Source of the DNA: Carettochelys insculpta
Taxonomy: Eukaryota; Chordata; Testudines; Carettochelyidae
Direction of reading: 5' to 3'
Assembly (NCBI RefSeq): GCF_033958435.1
Contig: NC_134142.1
Location: 101,379,001 to 101,443,000 of the forward strand
DNA length: 64,000 bases
Shown: positions 11,300 to 24,214 of the stretch, piece after piece
Layout: every line of letters starts with the position of its first letter
How positions within the stretch are numbered: the stretch's first letter is position 1
Program-made: the position numbers and the translations under genes
Notes under the pieces: model-generated
Databases searched by the model: none
Told to the model about the DNA's origin: nothing
Seen by the model: the letters and a program-made list of their open reading frames with translations, nothing else

Positions 11300-12915
11300 G
11301 GCTTTGTTGAGAACGTCGCCTAGGAGTTCAGTACTGTTGCCGCTATTGATAGCACCCTTGGCCGTAGCCCTGTTGATATTGAGCACGCTGTGGTTGTAAG
11401 CGTAGCGTCTTTGCTGAGGATAAAATTTTTCCCTCCTGTATGGGGGAGTATAAATGCCCGAGCTTCTAAGTGTAACTCTTGAGTCCTTACTGGAGTGAGG
11501 GACCGAGTCGGTTGAGTCTGCAAACAGCTTTTGTGTATCAAAGGGAAGGTCCACGATCTTCGCCTGTAGGTCCCTCGGGATACCCGACGTCTGGGGCCAG
11601 GATTCTCTACGCATGACCACTGCTGTAGCCGTTGAACATGCCACCGTGTCCGCCACTTCCAGGGCAATCTGGACTCCCGTCCGCGATGCTGCGTAGCCTC
11701 TTGAACAATCGCCTTTAACACCGGCTTTTTATCTTCCGGAAGTGGATCCATGAGGGGAGTAAGCCCGGAGTAATTATCAAAATTATGGTTTGCTAGGTGT
11801 GCCCATAATTTGCCATTCCCAATAGCAGGATAGGAGAGGAATACACCTTCCTGCCAGACAGCTCTAGCTTCTTAGCATCTTTGTCCGATCCCCCGATTTC
11901 TACTGAGAAGCCTTTGACCTCTGCTGGGATGACCCGACCACCAAAGAATTTGGTTGTGGGTGACTGAAGAGGAACTCCATGCCCTTTGCCGGGACGAAGT
12001 ATTTCTTATCCGCTCTCTTGTTCGTAGGCGGAACAGAGGCCGGAGTCTGCCATATAGTAGTGGCTGACTCCAGAATGGCTTCGTCCGGCGGAATAGCAAT
12101 TTTGGATGAAGCCGGGGGTCTCAAATTTTCCAGGAGTTTGTGATGTTTCTCTGGCACCTCTGCCATTTGAATGTCTTGCATGAAAGCCACCCTTTCAAAC
12201 AGCTTCTTAAACTGTTTAAGGTCATCCGGGGTAGAGACATCCCCAGGGGCCATGGCCTCATCTGGGGAGGATGAGGAGGAACCACTAAGGTAAACCTCCC
12301 TCGAACCCTCGGGTTCCTGCGGTCGATGATACACTTGTTCACTGGAGGATCCTGAAGGAAAGTCTCGGGGTTCTAAAATTAACTCCCCTTGAGACAACTG
12401 TGTTTCCGTCCCTGATCGGGAGTGCCCACGGGGGTATTGAGCGGCCAGGGGGGGACCTGCCCCTGGGTGTAGGCCTGTGGTTTGTCTGTGTCCAGCATGA
12501 TAAGGACGACCATGGCAGTATGGGTGAAGGTGGCCCAAGCCATGGTGACATTGGTTGGAGGAACGGAGAAGGAGGTTTTTCTTTTTTTTTCTTTTTTTTC
12601 CGGATGGGCCGGTGGAGACACAGGCCTTCGGTGCGGCGTGTGTATCACAGGGGGAGGGCTTGGTGCTAACAGCAGCGCAGCCCTGTCCAGAGATGGACTG
12701 CGGTGCCGGGTTTTTGATGTTGCCTTGCCCCTCCGCTGTGGGGCCGGCACCGCCCCCTCCCGTGCTGGGGATCTTGGCCCCGCTGTCAGCGCCGCGCTCG
12801 GCACCGTCAGCTGCGGTGCCGCGCGGGTATCCTCCTCCGGTGCCTGCAGGCTCCGTGCCTGGCGCCCCTGCACCGCTGGTGCCGCGGGGGTCTGTGCCGC
12901 CTGTGGCGATGCCAC
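11300..12915 (-). pseudogene. DIRS gag-like protein, inactivated
   Basis: The proline- and serine-rich N-terminal part (12915-12540) leads into an acidic region and then DDLKQFKKLFERVAFMQDIQ (about 12220). WQTPASVPPTNKRADKKYFV near 12050 and SGIPRDLQAKIVDLPFD near 11590 are blocks I recognise from DIRS gag proteins. KDSRVTLRSSGIYTP (about 11480) marks its C-terminal end. At least three frame changes (near 12500, 11900-11750 and 11650) break the reading frame. Gag is assumed to form the particle for reverse transcription. Long plus-strand open frames at 12482-12994 are antisense shadows. Confidence 0.75.
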
Positions 12916-13659
12916 CAGTTCTGGCGCTTGCCTGGCTAACGCTCTAGGCGCCGTGCGTGCTGGCTGTTGTATAGCCGCGCTGCCGCTTGCCTGAGTTTGC
13001 GGCTGGTGGCTGTGTGCTCCACTTGTCCTGCTCGCTGCAAACGCACGGCAAGGATCAAGCCAGGGAGAGTTTCCTCCGTTTCTGCACTGAGGGGGTCAGA
13101 GAAAAACTTCCCTCCTCTTATGCAACCCAGAGGGCCCTTCTGGGTGAGGCTTCTCCGGCAAGTCCGGCTGGAGAGCCTTATCAACAAGAACATTTTACGC
13201 CTCATCGCTCTGTCCTTCCTGGCCCTGACTGTGAGCTTAGCACAGTGAGAACGCGTCTGGGTAGCCGTAATTCCCCCAGGCATCAGATGCCTTCGCTATG
13301 CCCCATGGAGGCCGGCATAGCTTCACGGCATGACTCACGCTTTGTAAAACCTGAAGAGGTCATTGTGGTGAGTCCTTTATTGTTAATAGGGTACTTAGCA
13401 CTTAATCTGTGCCTTTCCACCCCAAATAGTGATCACCGGCCTGCGGGAGCGGGCGGCCTAAATGGCCTTCACGTCCACTCTTCTCTTCTCCGCTCCTCTC
13501 TTTTTCCTTTTTTTTTTTCTTTCTGATATTCTCTTTGTCTTTGCTTTCTCTCTCTTTTTTTTTTTTTGTTTAATAACCAAAAACAACAAATTACACATGG
13601 AAAAAAACCACTAAGTAATCTGACTCTGGCCTTAGCCTGAGTGGATTCCATCTGCAGCC

Positions 13660-13868
13660 TATGGTGGTTGAGAAGGAACCGGCGGGGACCAGATCGTGCA
13701 TGCGGCCGGGGGCGCGCAGGGGGGCGGCGCGCGCCGGCACATGCGCAATCCAGGAGAAATTGCTGGAAGATTTCCGATCTGCGGTGCCAGGCGAGCCCGA
13801 CACCTACTGTGGTGCACCCACAGGGACCACTAGAAGAAGAACAATGATTTACCTCACAGGAGGTAATG
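13660..13868 (-). repeat. DIRS inverted terminal repeat (5' end of element)
   Basis: This is the inverted partner of 7876-8090. Shared blocks on the plus strand include GGAAGATTTCCGATCTG and CACCTACTGTGGTGCACCC. Divergence between the two repeats is visible but modest, so they have been separate for some time. Confidence 0.86.
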
Positions 13869-13898
13869 CTTTGGTGGAAAGCACGGCAGAAACAAAAT

Positions 13899-14233
13899 AC
13901 AGGTTGAATCCCTCTAGTCTGGCACCCTTGGGACCTGAGTGGTGCTCAAATGAGAGACTTTACTGGACCACTGGAGGTCAGTATGGTCTAGAGACATTAA
14001 TAAGAGTTCCACTGGCTACTGGGCTCTTTAGGGGTAAGTTTAAGGGTAAATTACAGCTAAATAACACTACAGAACATGGAGAGCCATGACAGTAAACCAC
14101 AGCAGCAAACAAACTTTATGGGGTCTTGAGAAGCTTGTCCACACCCAGGATAAGTGGTCATCCAGCTAACTAAAATCATGTCAGATTATAGATATTGCTG
14201 GACAAAAGTGTGCTGGACTAGAGAGGTTCAACC
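13899..14233. mobile_element. Complete MITE with CAGGTTGAA ends
   Basis: The left end CAGGTTGAATCCCTCTAGTC pairs with the reverse complement of the right end CCGGTTGAACCTCTCTAGTC. The 335-bp interior is non-coding and shares long blocks with 1488-1792. It lies 30 bp outside the DIRS end. The superfamily is not decided from this copy. Confidence 0.65.
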
Positions 14234-15679
14234 GGTACTCTTTTCCAACCTGCAGTGTGACTATTCCTAAATTGAACCTCCCTAATTGACTTCTGATAGT
14301 TAAGAAAATGATTTCTCTGGAGCACCAAATAATTCCAATGAGAAAGAATAAATTCATATATTGAAGAGTTATGAAAATATGTGTGTATAAACTGAATGAA
14401 AACATAGCTTTCTTATTTATTAAATGCCCAAACCCAGCTTTTTAAAAAGTTATTTTCCACTCATGTAGCTGATTTATACCCTTTATATACTGTGCGGTAA
14501 AGTGACAAATATTGTTTTAGCTTTATCATACTTCTTTTTGGTAGCTTCATGCTCAAACTGTATCTATGGTGCTAATGTTTTCCTATTTTAATTCAAACTA
14601 AACTGATGTAAGGAAAAAACTGACTGTTGGTGTGAAAACACTCAGGATTACTGGCAACCAACCTGAAAGAAACTGAAATTTTGGATCACTTCATGCAAAA
14701 CAGAATGCCCCAAATCCCTCCTCCTTTTTCATTATTTTTACAGTAACCTGATTTATGTCAGGCCTTATTTACAAAACCTGATCCTGAAAGAAGATTTTCT
14801 AGTCTCTCTGGCTGACAAAGACCTGACAGCAGAGACTAACCAACTGCATCTGTATCTCACAAGGAAAAAAGTGAAAAATGTGGAACATATCCACAGATGC
14901 AGAGAAGGGCACGTAGCTAAATATGGGACACTGTGAAATCCCTTTATTAATACACTTTCACTTACAAGGGAAGGAACCTTCTATTCCTTTTATACTGAAA
15001 ATCCTAAAAGAAATATGACAGAATTTCCTATATAGAAAGAGCTAGAAGGTCATCAACTCCCACGATACAGCTAATAAAACCTCTCTCTACAATTAGAGAT
15101 GAGTCAATTCACCCATGCTGAAGCAGCAGCAGCAAGAGCAGATAAGAGACAAAAAAGAGATTTGATAGAAGAGAAAATATTCAACAGAAAAAGATGAGAC
15201 ACTAAACGGGAAATTTTGTAAAGTGATTTATGATCAAGTATTTCTTTTTACACTAAATGTATTTAAAATGCTTACTATGCCCCTAAAAATCATATATTTT
15301 ATTAGCATGACAATTACAGAGAAAAAGCTGATACCCAGAAAGAGTAACTTGTGATTGTGTGATTTAATGTCCTTATTATAGGCTTAACTGGACTCACCGC
15401 CTCTGAATCATGTATAGGAAGGGATTTTCCGTTTTATGTAATTAACAGGACAACCTTTAGTTTAAAAATAAGTAGACCGGAGAAAGCTAAACATAAAGCA
15501 GATAAGTGAAAGATTCCCTCAACCTCTGTCCTCCTCGATATTCCATGGTTCATAGTTTACAGCTATAATTGGATTCCAGATCTGCACAAGCAGCAGCATC
15601 TCTCCCGAAGAAGTATTAATGCCTCAATAATGGAATTGCAAACTGGAGAAAGATAACTAGAATCCTGGTGTTTATGGCA
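14234..15679. other. Unannotated AT-rich spacer
   Basis: No gene, RNA or bounded repeat recognised. All open frames are short and unlike known families. Confidence 0.5.
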
Positions 15680-16560
15680 TGGAAAATGGTTGAAGCAATA
15701 TTTATGAAGAAAATTTAAAAAGTTGGAGACTAATTGCTTTTTGCATCATAATGAAGGGTGAAGCAGATTTAGTTAGCAGATTTAAATTGAATAGTCCCAT
15801 TAAATAGTTTTTATGATTAATTGTTTAAATGTGACAGCACATAATTACTGCTGTTTAATCAAGCACAGATATTTTCAAGCAAGCATTCAATACCTTGACA
15901 GAATGAATATGACATTCTCTGATCAGCACACCTCACATGACTAGAACCCAAATTATAAATAATTAATGCTGTCCAATTACCTAAAACAAATAAAACTTTA
16001 GGAATCTCTTGGATTTTAATGCAAATCTACCAATGGTGGGGGGGGAATCATTCATCTTGCATGAAGGGGTCCACTTGCATAATGATATTTACCATAAGGA
16101 AGCTCAGTAGGTACCCATATTAGTTAAAGCTCTCTTAATTAAAATGCTACGTATGCAGAGGCTGACTGATAGTGTTAGGCCGTTTTTAAGTGAAAGCTGA
16201 AGAGAGAGTCCCAGGTCAGCAATGTGACAAATGCACTTTCATTAATTTTGCTCCGAACATGCATCTCAATATATTCCTAAGGTCAAGACACGGCTGATGC
16301 AAGCTACGCTAATTTTATTGCTCAATTCCACCCAGATAATAGATTTTAAATAAGGAAAAAGGGTTAAATAATTTTCATTTACTATATATAGCATAGAGTC
16401 ATTAAACAAGAACTGCTCATTTGACAAAAATAGCTGTTATAACAACTAGATGGAAACAATTTTTACTGCTTTAATCAACAATTATTTTCCCTTAAAGAGT
16501 CTTAAAATGTATAGGTGTTTTATTAGCCATAGAAATTTTAAAGATTGCTCTGTAACAGTA
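15680..16560. promoter_or_regulatory. Candidate conserved non-coding element
   Basis: This is the longest repeat-free stretch with an unusual word content. There are many homeodomain-type cores (TAATTA, ATTAAT, TTTAATTG), several TGACAG or TGACAA words next to them (15832, 15898, 16223), and TGCAAAT-like or GCATAAT words. Such clustering is common in deeply conserved developmental enhancers. No open frame or splice-flanked exon is visible. This is a call by appearance only, since I could not align it to another species. Confidence 0.3.
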
Positions 16561-18317
16561 GAATGCAAAGTCTTCGTTTTGGGATGAAAGAAGAAGTATG
16601 ATAGCATTTCCTCTTGTAACAACAGGATCTAGTAACAAGTTCAACTACTTGGGCCCCAGGCCTGGAAAGGCTAACAGTGCGCTTCATCTTACATATTGCA
16701 GCTTAGGTTATTGATTTTAAGTAAAGCACATGAGCAAACCTTTGCAAAATCAGGAACATGGACCACAAACCGGATCTGAATTAAGAGTACATCTTTGTGG
16801 AACTAAAGCTAATAGAACCCTACCACCACCAAGACACAAAACATACTACCCCAATAACCATTTGTATCTTTGAGACTTTGTTCCAGTGGATTTCTGCCCA
16901 TTCACAAAATAATCATTACACCACCTTAGCTTATCTAGTCTGTGGATGTATACACTGAAAAAGAGTATCAGCAATACATTAGGCTCTCTGATCCTTCAAG
17001 ATGGCCACTGTGGATCATGGGTGCAAAGAGGCATCCATGCCCACATCATGCCCTACACAGAAGAAGAGGTTCAATTGTGATAACTACATTTTGGATTTGG
17101 ATCAACTTTGTTACCTCACTGTTTTTGAGACAAGATAGATCTTAACTAAAACCATCACATCTGCCAGAGAGTTGCAAGACATCTAGCCAAGCCACATACA
17201 AAACCACTACAAAGACAAAAAACACAAGCCATGGCCAGTTATGCATTTGAAACCAAGTAAATACCATCCCACAAAACAGCAAGAGCCTTTTCCATAGCTA
17301 TCCGAAACAAAACAAAAATGAGTTAGAACCTCAAAGAAAGATTTTCACTGTTTGGGGCTTTGCAAACTACGTCTCAGCTGGTTATCTGTTCCTTTTGCTC
17401 GCTCTTGTAACCAGGAATCTGACCCTAGGAAAAAAATCATTGTGTTTTGCTTGAATTCATGGGCTTTTTTTTTCCCCCGTCAAGCCACACACAATGCTTG
17501 CACAGATATTTTTGTTTTAATAATAGAAATGATTTTTTCTTTATTAACAAATACTGCCTGATCATTTGTGTCAGGGGTTAAACCTACTTGGCGGCCACAG
17601 ACACATTATCAAAGAGCTCATAGCTCCCTGCATGTTTTTTTGTGGGGTACTTATTTCTTTCCATCTCCTGGGGAAAAGGAGTGGGGTTGCCCTCAGTGAA
17701 GAGACTCCAAGTTATTTCTCTCCAGGAAGAGGTATTTTGTACATTTGGTGGTGGCAACTATGGGTTAAGTTCAGGGAAAACTGAATATCAGGAAAACTTT
17801 CCTGTTTCTGGGAACTGCAGAGACAGGATCTGGTAGTGTTTTATTTAACTAGTCAGCCCTCCATCACCTGTACTCTAAGTGCCAAGGTGGGGAATCAGCA
17901 GTGAAATGCTCCTTCATGCGTCAGTCACCATTCCAGAAGACCTGCATCCATGTTGACGACAGGTTCTACCTGGGGTGGGACTTGAGGGTAGTAAAGCAAA
18001 TGTCTTTTTTCTGCTTCTCAGTTGGGGGGAGGGGTCACATGTGAGTGTTTTTTCTCTCCTCACTTGGGGGTCAGGTCAGTGAGGGTGGACGGAGTTTTTT
18101 GCTTCTCACTTGTGTGTGGCCCCGATTGATCTGTCTGTGGGTCAGTGGCCCCAGACCCAAACAAGGCTCCCACTGCTGCTGTAAAGACTTGGGGATCACG
18201 GTGAATAATGAATTGAACGTGAGCTCTCAGAACAAAAGAGTTAATGTTACCCTTGGATGTACAAATAGGAAAAATATCATATTTGTATTCCTCACTGGTA
18301 TGACTGCTACTGGAATA
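16561..18317. other. Unannotated spacer
   Basis: No gene recognised. The open frames at 16942-17145, 17352-17561 and 17566-17784 show no family resemblance or codon bias that I can see. Confidence 0.45.
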
Positions 18318-19010
18318 CAGTAGTGCCTTGATTTATGTGAGAACTGAGTTTCCAGGAACCCTCCCATAATGAATTTAGCCTAAGTCAGGGTTGGCTTCTT
18401 CCCTGGAGGAACGCGCGTTCGGCAGCTGGGGAAGTGGCAGGAGCAGCTGGAGCTCCTTTGGAAAGCTAAGTACTGGGGTTAGGGGGTGCAGTTGGGGAGG
18501 GTTAAGCCAGGTGGTGGTTTGGAGCCATGGGAGGGGGCAGGGGGTTAAGCCTGAGGCAGGTTAGGGCTGCAGGGGCTGGAGCTGCACAGGGAGGCAGTTG
18601 ATCCAGGGTTGGGAGGTTGAGCTAGAGCCATGCACAGGGGTGGTGAGCAGGGCTTCAGGGGCATTGAACCAGGGTCGGGGGGTTAAATTGGAGCTGTGTG
18701 TGGGGGTAGTAAGACAGAGCCATGCTCAGGTGGTGAGCCGGCGAAGGGTTTGAACCGTGGTTGGGTAGGGGTTGAGCCAGAGCCGCATGTGAGGGGTGGT
18801 GAGCCGGTGCCAGAGGGGAGCAAGTGGGTGGGAGGGTGAGCTGGAGCCATGTGCAGGTGGTGAGCAGGGCTGTGGGAGTTTGAACCAGGGCCATGTGAGG
18901 CCAGGGGAGGTTGAGGCAGGGCTGGGGGGTAGCAAGATTTTGAGTTGCGCTTAACTCGCGTTAGTACAAGTTAAGTGTAACTCAAACTCACACATTTTGA
19001 GGGTTTACTG
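18318..19010. mobile_element. pogo/mariner-like MITE with internal minisatellite
   Basis: The left end CAGTAGTGCCTTGATTTATG pairs with the reverse complement of the right end CAGTAAACCCTCAAAATGTG, and both sides are flanked by TA. A TA target duplication and CAGTANNVCCT ends fit Tc1/mariner-pogo MITEs. The GC-rich interior (about 18420-18930) is a degenerate tandem array with GGTGGTGAGC and GAGCCATGTG blocks. A related copy at 36847-38041 carries a Harbinger derivative. This copy is the empty version of that site (CTTAACTCGCGTTAG near 18949). Confidence 0.7.
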
Positions 19011-19029
19011 TACAGTGTCCAATCCTCCT

Positions 19030-19520
19030 GCTCACAATACAAGAAAGATATTGCAAAAATGGAAAGGGTTCAAATACAAGCCAGGAGAATGATGGGAAGA
19101 CTAGAAGATAGACCTTTATATTGACAAGCTGAATATACTGAGCTCTTAGAAGCTAACAAAGAGAATGTTAAGGTGTGACTTGATCACAGTCTATCAGTAC
19201 TTACACAGGGAACAAAACGTGATCATAGCTCTTCAAACTAGCAAATAAAGATACATCAAGACCCAATGACTGAAGTTAAAATTAGACAAATTCAGTCTAG
19301 ACATAAGGTTCACACAGTGTGGATCATTAATTAACAGAATAATTTCCAAAGTATTGTTGTGGGCTCTCCACTAGTGGAAATTTTTAAATCAAGTTCCTAT
19401 GTGTACTAGTTCTACTACAGCTATTGGACATGAAACAAGAATTATCATGAAAACATACTATGAACTGTATTAAAAGCATCTATAATCACAATGGTTCCTT
19501 CTGGCTTAAAAAATACAAAT
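19030..19520 (+). mobile_element. CR1 LINE 3' fragment
   Basis: The sequence follows the CR1 ORF2 C-terminal and 3' region in order: ATGGAAAGGGTTCAAATACA, then AACAAAGAGAATGTTAAGG, then TGACTTGATCACAGTCTAT, and finally TCACAATGGTTCCTTCTGGC at the 3' end. The reading frame has several stops. It is 5'-truncated, as is usual for LINEs. Confidence 0.75.
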
Positions 19521-21148
19521 AAATCCACAGTGCCAATTCCAGCAACCAGGTCTGCAGACTTCGGTAGCTGGATCAGACCCCTGCACCAGATTCCCACTGA
19601 AGACAGATGACGTCATGACCTCACTGAAGTCAATGGCAAATCTCACTGTTCTTGAGGCCACAATTCTCCCATGTGTTTTTCTTGCAGGTCTGGTACCTAC
19701 GTGTGTACTCCACTCAGAAGGATGAAGATAAAGAATGGACCCAGGCAGCCAACAATACAGGAATCCCTAATTGCACCATTGTCTTCATGGCTGCAAGCAA
19801 AGTACAGTTCTACTATATGTAAAACAACACCAACTGCACAGACCCTGAGCGTAGATTTCAAAAGTCAGTGGTGCCATAGCTGCCTGTCCTTAATCAACAT
19901 TCATTGTGAATGCCGAATACAACCACTGCTGTTGGGAGAGGAAAAACTTTCGTGATGTTATTTAAAAAACAATTTCAAGTTTTGGCCTATGGCCAAAAAC
20001 AAGGCCCCTAAAAATGATTGGTTTGCTATAGTGCAGAGTCCCTGTGCTTACATTTGTGTCATTACCCCAGCACAATTGAGAACAGAATTTGACCCAAAAC
20101 AGGTAGCCCTGAAAACTGTTCAGACAGAACAAGTCTCTTTAAAATCTGAATATTTTAACTGAAGTGATTAAAAATTGATAAAATGTGATAAGTGAATTGA
20201 GAATTCTTAACTGTATTTGAAAGAAAATCTGCCAGTCAAAGGCAATATTTTTAGATTTCTTCTGCTTAACCAAAAGCAAGAGCTGTTGAACATACATCAG
20301 GATTGCTATAGTTAAATGTCACACCCTCTAACCCAAATCACCATGGAACCACTGATAATATACACAATGCATCCTGTCCTCCTGCCCCCCCACCCGCTAA
20401 GCCTATACCTTTTCAATTTTCATTTCTGTGGTGCAATAAGGTTGAAATTCTAAGCTGCTGCATGGACTTTGGAAGTGCATCCAATCCTTCAGACCCGACT
20501 ACAGGTCACAATCTTCCTTCTGCCCAGTTTCTAATGCCATGAACAGTTGCCCAACTACCAACAAAACTCTATGCCCTACAAATGCCTCTTAAACTAAAAC
20601 AAAACAGTTCATGGCTATAAGAAAAACGGCTTTTGTTCTTTACAAGTACATTCCAGTCTTACAGAAAAAATATCAGCATGTCAGTAGCATAAGGATCAAA
20701 GGGTAAAATCATCTCTCAGGCAACTTCACTTACTTCCATGGAGTATAGAAGAATCTGTATCAATGAATTTATTTACATGTGATATACCAAAGCAAAAATA
20801 AAGACCAGACTATGTTTGTTGAAAGTTATCTTAAGTCATTTAATATAAGAATATTTTAATAATGCACTAATCATATGAAATATATGTTTTAAAAGACAAA
20901 CAGCATATTAATATTTTATGTGTTATGATCTACAAGTCTTTAGGACTATTGATTACTTCCTAAATCCATTAAGTGCTATTTTGAGCTAAAACAGCTGGAG
21001 ACAGTCTGCAAGGAAATCCAGGCAAAGATGCATTACCGTAGCTATTCTGATAACAGAATTTTAGATTACAACAGTTCTGTAATGGACAATAACATTTATG
21101 AAGTAAGTGATTAGTATATGGTGACTATCCCAATCTTCCCTGAGAATT

Positions 21149-21151
<3 letters not shown>
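19521..21151. other. Unannotated spacer
   Basis: No gene or bounded repeat recognised. The 94-codon frame at 19671-19955 has no family resemblance. Confidence 0.45.
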
Positions 21152-21189
<38 letters not shown>

Positions 21190-21220
21190 TTCTTTCCCTC
21201 TCTCTCGCTCTCTCTCTCCC
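21152..21220. repeat. Compound (AC)n and (CT)n microsatellite
   Basis: There are 18 uninterrupted AC units at 21152-21187, followed after a short T-rich spacer by an imperfect CT array with TCTCTCGCTCTC at about 21197-21220. Confidence 0.95.
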
Positions 21221-21432
21221 ACCCCAACTCCCACCCCTCACTCCCTTAGGTGACTGTTCTGACCTAACATGAATGATTCATCCTCCCTTAATTCCTGATA
21301 GCAAAATAAGTAACAAAGATTTGAAAAATTCCAAGGGTTCTCACATTGGATGCACACAATAGCGGAAAGCAACTACGAAAAAGTGACATATAAAGATTAC
21401 AAATCAGCTCATTTCCAGCTGTAGATACACGA

Positions 21433-21850
21433 GGGCTCCATCTACACTAGCAAGTTCTTTCAAAACACTTTTTGAAAGAAGGGGGCTCTTTCAAAATATC
21501 CCACAGAGCATCTACACACAAAAAGTGTTCTTTTGAAAGTAAATTGAAAGAACACAGCACTCCTTTTGAAAGCACTCTTCCATTCCAGTTTCAGGAAGAG
21601 TGCCTTCTTTTGAAGAAAAATGTGTGTAAACACACCGCAGGCCCTTTTTTCGAAAGAGCAGTCCTCATGGCACCAGATTTTTCAGTCCCTGGCCCATTCT
21701 TTTGAAAGAGCAGGGGACCGTGTGGATGCTCTCTTTCGAAAGAACAGATCACTTTTTTTGTGTGCGGACCCACTCTTTCGAAAGAAGGTCTTGGAAGAGA
21801 CTTTCCGGAAGATGTTTTAGGAAAAGATCTTTGTAGTGCAGATGTAGCCC
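21433..21850. mobile_element. MITE with GGGCTCCATCTACACTAG end
   Basis: The left end GGGCTCCATCTACACTAGCA pairs with the reverse complement of the right end GGGCTACATCTGCACTACAA. The interior repeats CTTTCGAAAGA and CTTTTGAAAG words on both strands. The ATCTACACTA core is like the Harbinger-type MITEs of this window. The target duplication is unclear. The short open frames inside carry no known domain. Confidence 0.6.
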
Positions 21851-22689
21851 TACTGTCACTGACTTGCTTATTCTAATTTTTTGTTTTCAGTTAACCATTC
21901 CTAGAAATTCATTATCTGTAACAAAAACTTGAAATGCCCTGCCCACAATGAATTAAGTGCTACAAGCACTGCTTGAGTACCAGCACCTCAGCAGCCCCAG
22001 CCATGGCACTGGCTGAGGATAGGGGACAGGGAACTGGCTGAATACCATCTCTCTCTCTCTCTCTCTTAAACCAAAAAAGCACTGACTAAAAGCATGTTCT
22101 CCTTTAAGCAGGAATGAATACAGAGTTCTAACTTAAGTGAAGGTACATCTGTGATCCAACTCTCCATTCCACAATCAGCCAAAAAGCTCAGTGAATGCTG
22201 TCAGAATTATAGAAACTCAGCCCAGAGTCCATAATACTATTCTGCACTTGAAGTCTTCTGCCTTTCAAGTTTCACTACATAAACCACTCTCTTCCTTTCT
22301 GCCCTGACATAAGCCCTGCTTTAAATGTGAGCAAAACATTTCAACCAAGTTATATACACTTTTGCTAGGAATGAATTTAGTCCAAGGCTCTCACTGCCTT
22401 AAATATTGTGTTTTGTTTTCCCATAGTAATGGAGTCTGAAAACTAAAAGCTTTTAGAGGAAGAATTTCATAGGTGCACCCACACAGAACATATCCAGATC
22501 TCATTGAGGTCAGCAGAAAGGTTCCCACTAATTTTAACGATAAATGGATCAAGCTTCAGATCCATAATTCCCATTGTTTTTCAGCAACAACTGGGCACAT
22601 CACTGCTTTTCGTTCCTATGAAAACTGTCCAGTTCCCAGCTAACAGGAACTGAGAGATTTTGCTGGAGGTGGGGGCAGCACACGAAGCC
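21851..22689. other. Unannotated spacer
   Basis: No gene recognised. A short CT run lies at about 22051-22066. Confidence 0.45.
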
Positions 22690-23063
22690 CTCTCAATCCC
22701 CAGTACAGACAGCCACATGGAACAACCAGTGGGCTGGGGTTACTGAGAGGCAGGAAAGCCAGTCTAAGCATGCTGCTGGCTGTGAACTGCTTAGGTCAGT
22801 GCCCCCTAACCAGATCTTGCCTCTGACACCATACACCACCTCCCAGAGGCTGCACCGCAAAACCCTGCGGCAGGTCACAATCCCCTACCTCACCAAAACT
22901 CCCTCTCAAACCACACATTCTTCTCCACCCCAGTCTCCTCTCCTAGGCTCCTTTCTGCACCCAACCTTTGTCCCAGACATTGAACCCCCATAAAAAGTAC
23001 AGCCCTTGACCACTTACTAAAATCTTGGAGTGGCCCCCCATCAAAAATTACTGTCCACTCCTG
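22690..23063. mobile_element. hAT-like fragment related to 2779-3197
   Basis: The right end, on the minus strand, begins CAGGAGTGGACAGTAATTTT, and the preceding CAGCCCTTGACCACTTACTA block matches the copy at 3120-3170. The left end is not recognisable. Confidence 0.5.
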
Positions 23064-24214
23064 CTTTACAAGGACAAGTTGTAGACATGTTCATAATATA
23101 GAAGGTCTCAAATCCCAAATCTTGGCGTATGCAACTCAAGCCTGATGACAAAACAGGAGAAAATGCTCTCTGCCATCACTAACAGGCAACTCCAGCTTCC
23201 CATTTACTGCTGACAGGTCAGGAAACAAAGTATTTTACCTCTGACACACTGGCTTGAATGTACTCCAGGTCTGTGGTCAACAAAAAATGTTGCTGTTCCA
23301 CACCATACGTGCTGACTAGAGTTGTGAAAAGTGAGGCAGTACCCCCATCTTGAAGTGGTTTCCATCACATACAGGGTTCACAGTCTGGTTCAATAGCCCT
23401 CAAACCCTCCACTACACAAATTGTTCGAGTAACTATCTCATACCTATTTGGCAGCCTGAAGGCCTGGCCAAGGCAGGTATAAATATACAGGCACGTGAAA
23501 AAAGGGGAGTACCAAACAAGAGGAAAGCCAGAGTTGACAAGGTCAGTTCAGTCAGGGACAACATGGCCCACTTCCAGCAACTGATGTGGAGGTGTGAACA
23601 CCAAAAGAGGAGAAACTGAATAAGAATAAACAGACACATAGGTGTAACTGAACTTCTTTTCCCTCTTAACCTTTACCTGTCTCATCTATTAAACAATGAA
23701 CTCTAGGGGCATGGACTGTCTCTTATTACTCATATGTACAGTGGAACCTCCATCTCTAGTCTATTGGTCCTCCAAAGACTAGATAAATAAATATAGTAAT
23801 AAAAACCCATCCACTCTCTGTGTTCCTCAGTAATTAAACATCCCAAGTTGCACAATGTAATATTTCAACACTATGGCACAAGAGAAAAACTCTAAGCAAA
23901 CACATACAAGGTTTTCTTCACAGACTGACAGTGGATATTCAATGGGCAATATGAACAACAAATGTATTCAAATGCACAACAAGATTTCTTTCTAGCCATG
24001 GAAATAGCATTTACTACACATCAGTGAAGCTTTCAAATTGCACAAAGAATTACAAGCAAGACACTCATACATGTACATTATTCAAAGTTTGTTCCCACTC
24101 TCTGCTGTGATTGTGTGTGCAAATGTGATATTAAATAAGCATCCAGGAATAGCTTTTGACACGATTAGTTTGCTATTGTTTTCATTTGCAACATCCCATA
24201 GTATAATAGGAAAA
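23064..24214. other. Unannotated spacer
   Basis: No gene recognised. CAGTGGAACCTCCATCTCTAG at about 23740 resembles a decayed pogo-like MITE end without a partner. The frames at 23350-23619 and 24038-24400 show no known domain. Confidence 0.4.

Larger units (their letters stand above)
7876..13868 (-). mobile_element. DIRS-type tyrosine-recombinase retrotransposon
   Basis: About 6 kb, read on the minus strand as gag, then reverse transcriptase and RNase H, then tyrosine recombinase. It is bounded by inverted terminal repeats at 7876-8090 and 13660-13868, with an internal complementary region at 8144-8247. This order and the inverted ends are diagnostic of DIRS1-like elements, which integrate by a recombinase instead of a DDE integrase and leave no target duplication. 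All coding regions carry frameshifts or nonsense changes, so the copy is dead. Preservation of both ends and all domains suggests only moderate age. Confidence 0.9.

Noticed and set aside
12482..12994. 170-codon plus-strand open frame
   Set aside because: It is antisense to the DIRS gag region and GC-driven. The minus strand carries the recognisable protein.
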